Assembly: GCA_020650975.1 (NCBI GenBank)
Contig: JAIPMN010268777.1
Location: 1-32,479, forward strand
Source: Apostichopus californicus
Lineage: Eukaryota; Echinodermata; Holothuroidea; Aspidochirotida; Stichopodidae
Length of the DNA stretch: 32,479 bases
Reading direction: 5' to 3'
A program made the translations under genes and the position numbers. Shown piece by piece: positions 28,501 to 32,479 of the stretch (positions are counted from its first letter, which is position 1; the number at the start of each line of letters is the position of its first letter). The notes beneath the pieces are model-generated. The model did no database searches and was not told the DNA's origin. It saw only the letters and a program-made list of their open reading frames with translations.

Positions 28501-29739
28501 ATAATTACTGCAAGCTGATAAATTAATTCTCTTGCTATTGAAATCTAAAAGTTGTTCTAATAGCAAGTTGACAATTTGACTAAGGTGCGAAACTTACTGA
28601 ATGACCAACATTCTCAGTACTTCAAGAACAAAGAGTCGTCTACATCATCAATTAACAAAACATTGTCACGTCTGTAATGCCCTATCAATATTCACCACTT
28701 CTCCATGATATCCATCCTTCTCAATCCTTCATCCTATCTCTACAAATTATTGTGTGCACACTATATTCGTTTACCACCGCCACACTTATTGATGAGCAAT
28801 CATTCTCATCAGCAAACAGCTGCAACAAAGAATATCATAGTTTAGTGAAATGCAGACCTGCCTGGTACCTGTACATTTTGAGGCATGCAAAAAAAATTAC
28901 TGAAAATTTATACTTGTTCACCTCTGATCTAGAAGACCAGTTTACAATTTGGCAGACAACAAGACACTAAAGGAGACACAAACCTTAACATCATTTGTTG
29001 GTCTATATGTGATAGAGATAACTTTCATGAAAACTTTCCCAAACAGCTAAAAAGAATGTTATACCATTTCTTCATAATTTGTTTGCAATTTATGTATCTC
29101 CAACGTCTGATGAAAGCTCCAGAATTTTTGCTTTTGGAAGACCAAAAATAAATTTCTAAAGAAGGAATTGCTCTGTAATTTATCTGAAAATGCCCCTCTG
29201 ACTCCTCTCTCATACAGCCGGTCACTAATGCACTGATTGCAAAATATACATGGGAAATTGGGAAGGTCCATTGGGTTAACAGAATTCAGTGCCTCCTTTT
29301 GGAAGGAGAAGAGTTTATGATTTACATCATTTTACTGATAACCTTTATTCCCTCCATTACCATGGTTGATATTTTCAGGTGGGGTTAAAATCAGAGATTT
29401 TAAGATTTTCTACAAAACCTGACTGAAAGTTTAAGTTTGACAAATTCTTAGGTCTTGGAATTCTTTCAAACAAAATATATGCACTTTGCTTCTGAAGGTG
29501 TACAGTACAGAAATTTAAATTGAAAAAAATATGATCACTTTTCCTAGGCAAGACATTCCACACCAATTTGTATAATTTACAAAAATCCTACAAATAAGTA
29601 CTTAATCATACAATTAATTTCACAACCAATCTTATGACAATAATTCTTACTTTAATCGTGCCAATGTTTTTGATTTTCTCCTTGGCATAGCGGACATCCC
29701 ACTAATTTCAGCGCCATCTGTGTTTGAGATTGAGTCCAT
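13505..29739 (-). CDS. INPP5E: INPP5E-type inositol polyphosphate 5-phosphatase (phosphatidylinositol polyphosphate 5-phosphatase type IV)
   Basis: Removes the 5-phosphate of PI(4,5)P2 and PI(3,4,5)P3. In vertebrates it acts at the primary cilium, anchored by C-terminal farnesylation. Coding segments: 29739-29651, 28382-27138, 26243-26120, 24979-24882, 24320-24196, 23172-23120, 22410-22344, 21093-20986, 20044-19874, 16345-16230, 15545-15409, 14554-14508 and 13587-13505, totalling 2463 nt (820 residues plus stop), all in frame. Catalytic landmarks: TWNM at 479-482, QE in [15 protein letters not shown] at 647-655, PSYTDRVL around 730-736 and SDHRPVYG at 759-766. The C-terminus [10 protein letters not shown] is a CaaX box, against CSVS in human. 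The protein is longer than human (644 aa) because of a Ser-rich, probably disordered N-terminal region in exon 2. Confidence 0.96.
13714..13752. repeat. Short perfect hairpin
   Basis: ATCTCATCTCCCTA at 13714-13727 is repeated inverted as TAGGGAGATGAGAT at 13739-13752 around an 11-base loop (CATGTTATGTA). It is in the INPP5E intron between the candidate alternative exon and the last exon. A (TG)n run follows near 13780-13795. Confidence 0.8.
13825..13912 (-). CDS. INPP5E: Candidate alternative 88-nt exon of INPP5E that would remove the CaaX frame
   Basis: Acceptor TTGACCTCTGACATTAG, donor ATGGT|GTAAGA. Entered in phase 1 it is open for 29 codons (begins [20 protein letters not shown]) and leaves in phase 2. 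The last exon would then be read in another frame (begins [20 protein letters not shown]) and end ECDL, without the CaaX. The constitutive join of exon 12 to the last exon skips it. Splice sites are reasonable, but there is no homology support. Confidence 0.3.
14508..14554 (-). CDS. INPP5E: INPP5E coding exon 12, counterpart of the ciliary targeting motif
   Basis: A 47-nt exon, acceptor TTTTCTTAG, donor GAAG|GTAAGT, phase 2 in, 1 out. It encodes [22 protein letters not shown] lies exactly where human INPP5E has FDRELYL, a known ciliary-targeting sequence, but only the Phe and the hydrophobic pattern are kept. Confidence 0.85.
14664..14711 (-). mobile_element. Terminal fragment of a CAGGGGTGGATCC-type DNA transposon
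   Basis: Read on the minus strand from 14711 the sequence is CAGGGGTGGATCCAGGATTT and continues TTTAAATGGAGGGAGTGTGG. The CAGGGG start resembles DNA-transposon termini that recur in animal genomes. No matching opposite end was found, so it is probably a fragment. Confidence 0.4.
14932..15231. mobile_element. hAT-like MITE, copy 2
   Basis: Same family as 13172-13435: CAGGCGTGTAGCGAGG at the left, CTACGCGCCTG at the right, and shared internal blocks (TTGCCAAGGGAGGGGCGAA, GGCAAACTAT, CTGGAAATGGCACTTCCCAG, CTTGTAAGTTGCATCT). It is 36 bp longer, including a GTAGATTCGGCACTGGAA block absent from copy 1. Flanks TATTGCAC and TAATGTAC match at 6 of 8 positions, consistent with an older, decayed target duplication. 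It lies in INPP5E intron 11. Confidence 0.8.
15409..15545 (-). CDS. INPP5E: INPP5E coding exon 11
   Basis: Acceptor TTTCATCTTCAG, donor GATGA|GTAAGT, phase 0 in, 2 out. It encodes [20 protein letters not shown] then [22 protein letters not shown] and SDHRPV are catalytic-domain signature residues. Confidence 0.96.
15929..16128 (+). mobile_element. tRNA-derived SINE, copy 1 (internal deletion)
   Basis: Pol III promoter boxes are visible: A box TTAGCTCAGTGG at 15934-15945 and B box GGTTCGAGTC at 15979-15988. A shared non-tRNA body follows (GTATGTCGTCCAGTTACAGA, AATTCATAATCATGGAC) and a (CATA)n tail. Compared with copies 2 and 3 it lacks about 43 bp between two GCTTGC motifs. Confidence 0.85.
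16184..16210 (+). repeat. (GACA)n microsatellite
   Basis: About six GACA units just inside the INPP5E intron 10 donor, some 20-45 nt from the exon 10 boundary at 16230. Confidence 0.85.
16230..16345 (-). CDS. INPP5E: INPP5E coding exon 10
   Basis: Acceptor CATTTCCTTAG, donor TATACC|GTAAGT, phase 1 in, 0 out. It encodes [20 protein letters not shown] then [12 protein letters not shown], matching human [20 protein letters not shown] and KQRTPSYT. This is the substrate-recognition segment ending just before the DRVL motif. Confidence 0.95.
16839..17080 (+). mobile_element. tRNA-derived SINE, copy 2
   Basis: Full body, including the GATAAGCCAATGAGGCTTCT and GAGTTCCTGCTTGCAGGAGG blocks, ending in ATACATACATACATATATA. 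The A box is intact, but the B box has changed to TGTTCGAGAC, so it is probably no longer transcribable. Same orientation as copy 1, antisense to INPP5E. Confidence 0.85.
17081..18578. other. INPP5E intron sequence, no gene seen
   Basis: Between the SINE and the candidate microexon. It contains a G-run cluster at 17917-17938 (GGGGGTGGGATGGGGAGGGG) with G-quadruplex potential on the plus strand and another G-run near 17958. Otherwise AT-rich with no convincing exon on either strand. Confidence 0.5.
18579..18611 (-). CDS. INPP5E: Candidate 33-nt cassette microexon of INPP5E
   Basis: Acceptor ATTGTTTTCTTCAG and donor CCAAG|GTGAGG are both strong. The segment is exactly 33 nt, phase 1 on both sides, without a stop. 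Inclusion would insert [11 protein letters not shown] between TMTK and SIFKGF and change one Asn to Asp. Exons 9 and 10 also join correctly without it, and human INPP5E has no insertion here, so it would be an optional exon. It could be chance. Confidence 0.45.
18780..19202 (+). mobile_element. 3' remnant of a LINE (non-LTR retrotransposon)
   Basis: On the plus strand 18869-19048 encodes [14 protein letters not shown], stop, [25 protein letters not shown] and onward to TGA at 19046-19048. The FYPR--PLWN-LP pattern is the usual C-terminal end of LINE reverse-transcriptase ORFs of the CR1/L2/Jockey type. The in-frame TAA at 18911 breaks it. A 3' UTR follows, ending in repeated AATCAAG. It is preceded by CA/CATA-rich microsatellite and is inserted in INPP5E intron 9, antisense to the gene. 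Confidence 0.65.
19618..19650. repeat. C-rich tract (G-rich in INPP5E pre-mRNA)
   Basis: A run of cytosines interrupted by A and T. In the sense of INPP5E it gives four or more G-runs about 225 nt after the exon 9 donor. Similar tracts sit near 16437-16460, 23281-23305, 23500-23522 and 24826-24850. Confidence 0.7.
19874..20044 (-). CDS. INPP5E: INPP5E coding exon 9, Mg/phosphate-site motif
   Basis: Acceptor TTGCCCCTCAG, donor AAGA|GTAAGT, phase 1 on both sides. It encodes [20 protein letters not shown] and later [16 protein letters not shown]. The GDFNFR block is a signature of inositol polyphosphate 5-phosphatases. Confidence 0.96.
20644..20737. mobile_element. 94-bp MITE with inverted ends
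   Basis: Left arm TACGGTGGCTTAATAAGGAG (20644 on) pairs with the right arm, whose reverse complement is TATGGTGGCTTAATAGGGAC. The flanks are CTGTAT at 20638-20643 and CTGTAT at 20738-20743, a possible 6-bp target duplication. A TA duplication of mariner type is the alternative reading. The core is T-rich. Located in INPP5E intron 8. Confidence 0.7.
20986..21093 (-). CDS. INPP5E: INPP5E coding exon 8
   Basis: Acceptor TTCTACCACAG, donor ATAAAG|GTTAGT, phase 1 on both sides. The split codon T|CC gives Ser, and the exon continues [26 protein letters not shown], matching human [27 protein letters not shown]. Confidence 0.92.
21326..21365. other. Assembly gap (40 N)
   Basis: Forty undetermined bases followed directly by a long C run (21366-21380). 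The homopolymer probably caused the break, and the true gap size is unknown. It lies inside INPP5E intron 7. All expected coding sequence on both sides was found, so no exon needs to be in the gap. Confidence 0.95.
21866..22038. mobile_element. Large near-palindromic foldback element
   Basis: Left arm 21866-21941 and right arm 21955-22038 are near-complete inverted copies. Shared blocks include CAAATAATGAATGG, GTGCAATAGTGCAAATATTT, GTTGAAAGATG and GTTCCATTCAAC. The loop is GAGGCGCAGCCGA. Differences are a handful of substitutions and small indels. No coding capacity. Located in INPP5E intron 7. Confidence 0.85.
22344..22410 (-). CDS. INPP5E: INPP5E coding exon 7
   Basis: A 67-nt exon, acceptor TTTCCATACAG, donor CACAT|GTAAGT, phase 0 in and 1 out. 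It encodes [20 protein letters not shown] then FT, nearly identical to human [22 protein letters not shown]. Too short to appear as a long open frame; found by looking for the SHFT motif next to a donor. Confidence 0.95.
23120..23172 (-). CDS. INPP5E: INPP5E coding exon 6
   Basis: A short 53-nt exon, acceptor TATTTTAG, donor CTAAG|GTACTG. It encodes [18 protein letters not shown], matching human EVECSTVTTRIVSQIKTK. Phase 1 in, 0 out. Confidence 0.9.
24196..24320 (-). CDS. INPP5E: INPP5E coding exon 5
   Basis: Acceptor TATTTGGCAG, donor TTCTC|GTAAGT, phase 2 in, 1 out. It encodes [20 protein letters not shown] and [14 protein letters not shown], matching human EWETRLQETLG and MSLFIRRDLIWFCS. 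Confidence 0.95.
24882..24979 (-). CDS. INPP5E: INPP5E coding exon 4
   Basis: Acceptor TTCTGTCTAG, donor GATGC|GTAAGT. It encodes [20 protein letters not shown] and [12 protein letters not shown]. The Gln-Glu pair is the conserved metal/substrate-site motif (human DLYVIGVQEG). Phase 0 in, phase 2 out. A C-rich run (G-rich in the RNA) starts about 30 nt into the downstream intron. Confidence 0.95.
25022..25236 (-). mobile_element. tRNA-derived SINE, copy 3
   Basis: Reverse orientation copy. On the minus strand TTAGCTCAGTGG, then GGTTCGAGTC (intact B box), the shared body, the GATAAGCCAATGAGGCTTCT block and GCTTGCAGGAGGATCTAAAA. It lacks the CATA tail. It sits in INPP5E intron 3, sense to the gene. 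Confidence 0.85.
25237..26119. other. INPP5E intron 3, no gene seen
   Basis: AT-rich intronic sequence between SINE copy 3 and exon 3. Nothing recognisable on either strand apart from an A-run at 25991. Confidence 0.5.
26120..26243 (-). CDS. INPP5E: INPP5E coding exon 3, start of catalytic domain
   Basis: Encodes [20 protein letters not shown] then [11 protein letters not shown], matching human [31 protein letters not shown]. Trp-Asn-Met is the first conserved block of the 5-phosphatase fold. Acceptor CCCCTAAAAG, donor AAAAG|GTATGG, phase 2 in and 0 out. Confidence 0.95.
27138..28382 (-). CDS. INPP5E: INPP5E coding exon 2, long disordered N-terminal region
   Basis: A 1245-nt exon (about 415 codons) between acceptor CCAATTCCAG and donor AACAG|GTGACC, phase 2 on both sides. 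The protein is rich in Ser, Thr, Asp and Asn with acidic clusters such as [16 protein letters not shown]. It carries no recognised domain. The equivalent human region is shorter and Pro-rich. Apart from the exon's position and frame there is little conservation to the vertebrate N-terminus. Confidence 0.9.
28383..29650. other. INPP5E intron 1, no gene seen
   Basis: Intron between coding exons 1 and 2. Several 60-100-codon open frames occur on both strands, but they lack splice context, recognisable domains or protein-like composition. Confidence 0.5.
29651..29739 (-). CDS. INPP5E: INPP5E coding exon 1
   Basis: Starts at ATG 29739 ([20 protein letters not shown]) and ends in basic residues, with donor TTAAA|GTAAGA in phase 2. 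It joins exon 2 as ...[13 protein letters not shown], a continuous basic helix. Upstream sequence in the same exon contains several short upstream ATG frames. This is the first ATG with a frame that stays open through splicing. Confidence 0.8.
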
Positions 29740-30486
29740 GCTTATTCAAAGAACTAATAGTAGTTGATGAGGAATGAATAGCTCTTTGTAGGTGAATAGG
29801 TCAATGTGTCACCTCATCTTGTGTCTTGTAACTGTATATTTGGTGAATTTAAGTCCACCATCATATAGTGTTTCATTGTTGCTTATCAACGATCAGAAAG
29901 CATCTGAAAATAAATAATGTAAAATTAATCAAATGCAAGTTTCACAACAAACGTTTTAACAAAAAGGAAAAAGAAACTTAGCACAAAATAGATGACAGAT
30001 GTTTAACATACATGTGGCTGATGGAGAAAGCTTGGAAAATTTAATAAAGGAAACACTGTTTGGACACAAGCATTTGGCCCACTGCATCTAAACATACTTC
30101 TCACCAGAGCATACAAGATACTGCAGCATATTTATCTAATTAGGCCTAGGCCTATAGCCTAGTAATTTAGTATCATAACAAACATTATAAAAACAAGTCA
30201 TGGTATTTGCTGAATGTTCAGTCATTTCACTGGGCTGGAAATGTTCTAGTTACAAGGTGAATTAAAAATCATATAGGCTATGGCACCAGCCACTGAAGTT
30301 GGACTAGTAGTAGTTGACCCTATTGGCAAGAATTGCAATGTAGTGCAGCTCTCGCACAGAAATATGTTACGGTTTAGGCTACGTATAAGTTATAACATTA
30401 GGCCTAGCCAACACACATTCACAATACAGTAGCCGATATTCACTTTATTCACACACACTAAGTGACGGACTAACTTCGATCCTACC
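29740..30486 (-). promoter_or_regulatory. INPP5E: INPP5E 5' UTR with a likely 5' intron and upstream ORFs
   Basis: A likely acceptor TTATTTTCAG ends at 29904, and a donor CATCAG|GTAGGA places the end of a non-coding first exon at 30486, giving a 5' intron 30485-29904. The UTR part 29903-29740 holds at least three upstream ATG frames: a 5-codon frame beginning at the acceptor, a 20-codon frame at 29876-29814 (MKHYMMVDLNSPNIQLQDTR) and a 2-codon frame. The transcription start was not determined. Confidence 0.5.
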
Positions 30487-31807
30487 TGATGCAGCGAATA
30501 AGTGTAAGGCCTTTGCGGCTGAGATTAGACGATCCTTTCCCATATTTTACGCGTTTATGGTTTGAATTGACCTTAAACATTTATTTTGTGCATTAAAACT
30601 TAATAAAATTGAGACAGCGACAGTGAAAACACCAAATACACTTGGTAACTTTGGATTAACCTGATATTAAATTACTCATGAATATTTATCACAGTTACCA
30701 TGGGAATTCTCCAAGCGCAGTAGCTAGCTCTATAGTACAAGCATGTATGCACAGTGCATCTGTTGTTCAATTACATCCGCGAAACAGGGATAACATGCGA
30801 TGCAGGTGGTCTATTAACGTAAACCTACCAATACAAGCTGATGACTGAATTAAACAGCTTGACGTTGAATCTGGTTTCTCTTAATTTCACATGGATGGTG
30901 TAAACCAAGTTAAGGAGTCTTTGGGTAACTGGTTCGAAGTCGAATTTGCTACCAAGTCCCTTGATATATGCACTGACTGAGTCACAACAAAGATTCAACA
31001 GTTTTGGACACCATTTCTAGCCTCTAGACTAGTAAGTAACTAGTAAGTTATTGTTATTATGTTTGCTTGGTACGTTGCTAAACTAGTTAGAGTAGACCTA
31101 GCCTTGTTCTATTCTGGATGCTGTCAAGACGTGTACGTGAGCTCTAATTTAGGCAAAGCCTACTGTAGGTAGTCTGAACAGTGAAACCACAAAGTCGTTC
31201 TTGGCCTTGGATAGAGCTATTTAAAGAGCTAAACATTAACATTGGAACCTATTTGTATTCCACAAACTCTTTTGGGATGCCACACCTTTTATGAAATTTG
31301 TGCACCTTCATTGGCCCCCGTGGCAAGAACAAAAAAGGTCGCTTTTATTAGGCACAGAGAATTTTTTTTAAAACAACTAACATAAGTAAATAATTAAACC
31401 AATGTGGTAATAAAATAACCAACCTTACAACCCTATATTCTACCCATGATTAAGCTAGCTCTATGTAGGCTTATACAGCCTAGTGAGCCTACTGTGCATG
31501 CAAACAAAAATTTGTAAAATTGATTCATTACATTCAGATTGACTTTCTTTATCAACTTTTGACCTCAAAATGCTAACTATTAGGTCCTATAAAAGTCATA
31601 AATAGCCAGCCTACAGTACAAGTTCTTAGTCCCCCATGGTATGTATAGATAACAGCAACTACTTTGGGGACCCCTGATATAGTTACTTGGAATCTTGATA
31701 ATATATTTACTTGCATCAAATATGCGTGTGAATAGCAAGAGCCAACCCCCTATGTAAAATTTCTCTCCTTACACCAAGCAGTTTGCAGTGTTAAGACTCT
31801 CTTAGTG
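30487..31807. promoter_or_regulatory. Divergent promoter interval between INPP5E and the plus-strand gene
   Basis: About 1.3 kb separates the putative first exon of INPP5E (minus) from the first coding exon at 31808 (plus). It contains an X-box-like GTTACCATGGGAAT at 30694-30707 and further GGTAAC half-sites near 30641 and 30924. An acceptor-like TTTGCAG at about 31789 suggests the plus-strand gene also has a 5' UTR intron. No other gene was seen. Confidence 0.4.
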
Positions 31808-31951
31808 ATGGGAGACCTCCGTCAAGAGGCAGCCAAGTTGAGGCAGAGGTACAACACTCTACGACAACAGCAGATGACATTTGTATCAGCCCTAGATAAT
31901 ACCAGGTCGGATGTATATGAAAAGAGTAAACCTCTCAAGTCCATTGCTGAG
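31808..31951 (+). CDS. First coding exon of an unrecognised helical protein (5' part only)
   Basis: ATG at 31808 opens 48 codons ending at donor GCTGAG|GTTTGT (phase 0). The peptide begins MGDLRQEAAKLRQRYNTLRQ and ends YEKSKPLKSIAE. It is rich in Q, R, K and L with heptad-like leucines, suggesting a coiled coil. The start is preceded by a plausible acceptor. I do not recognise the family. The divergent arrangement with INPP5E is suggestive of shared regulation but says nothing about function. The remaining exons lie beyond the right edge. Confidence 0.65.
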
Positions 31952-32479
31952 GTTTGTTATTTCAGATTTTTTTGTTTTCAAAATTCTCAGAGTTAAATGT
32001 TCAGTGACATTTACTGAACAGGTCGTGATTAGATTATCATTGTTGTGGTTATCATTGACAGACGTGTGACACATGAAGTTTCTCAATTGAGATGTCTTGC
32101 ATAGCTGATCTTAAGTAGTAGTCCATTGTTTAAATTCACTTTGTGCTCTGTAATTAATTAGTATGAATAGTTTGCTTAAAGCAGCATTTTGCGTTGAGTC
32201 ACAATTTTTCCTCAATTTTTGAGTTTTTATCATAATACAATCACAAACGACCAAAGTAAGACTTTCTCATATTTTTTACCCCACGGTGAACGGTAATTAG
32301 CAAGTAATTAAGGCTATTATACGATTCTGACATTTGTGTCTCCCAGACACATTTGAGCAGTATTTATCAAATGCAGCACTGCAAAACCGCCAATTCAAAT
32401 TCAACCAATCAGTGCACACATGTTTATGTATGACCTCGGGCTAAGAATAGACTCACTCATTGGTAATCCCTCAGCTTCG
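31952..32479. other. Intron of the plus-strand gene; possible dispersed repeat
   Basis: After the donor the sequence is non-coding. From about 32175 (TTAAAGCAGCATTTTGCGTT) to the edge it has the look of a dispersed element rather than unique intron, but no terminal repeats are visible inside the window. No second exon was identified. Confidence 0.3.

Overview
This is eukaryotic genomic DNA from an animal: AT-rich, with short coding exons bounded by GT/AG splice sites, long introns, microsatellites, a tRNA-derived SINE, small inverted-repeat transposons and one 40-base assembly gap. The repeat style and the divergence of the recognised proteins from human suggest an invertebrate deuterostome, possibly an echinoderm. 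That placement is inference. Nothing bacterial, viral or plasmid-like is visible, and I found no convincing undescribed multi-gene system. The value lies in gene structure and in repeats placed at splice sites and ends of two conserved genes.

Layout. (1) Positions 559-10046, minus strand: the first 12 coding exons (about 556 codons, all phases joining) of ANAPC5, subunit 5 of the anaphase-promoting complex. The 3' part lies beyond the left edge. (2) 10047-13504: ANAPC5 promoter and 5' UTR, an exon-poor stretch, and the probable 3' UTR of the next gene, which carries a 264-bp hAT-like MITE with a perfect 8-bp target duplication. (3) 13505-29739, minus strand: a complete INPP5E-type inositol polyphosphate 5-phosphatase in 13 constitutive coding exons (820 codons) ending in a CaaX box, CSLM. 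Two further exon-like segments are candidates: a frame-neutral 33-nt microexon and an 88-nt segment that would switch the last exon out of the CaaX frame. A non-coding 5' exon probably ends at 30486. (4) 30487-31807: a roughly 1.3-kb divergent promoter interval with an X-box-like element. (5) 31808-31951, plus strand: first coding exon of an unrecognised, helical, Q/R-rich protein that runs off the right edge.

Repeats in the introns include three copies of one SINE, a LINE 3' remnant, a 175-bp near-palindrome, a 94-bp MITE, an element with a doubled terminal repeat, and a minisatellite that has copied the 3' end and splice donor of ANAPC5 exon 10 four times.

ANAPC5 (mitotic ubiquitin ligase) and INPP5E (ciliary phosphoinositide phosphatase) share no direct pathway and are simply adjacent in the same orientation. 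INPP5E and the right-hand gene are head to head and may share regulatory DNA. Coordinates were derived by hand from reading frame and splice consensus. Exon boundaries supported by both frame continuity and homology are the firmest.
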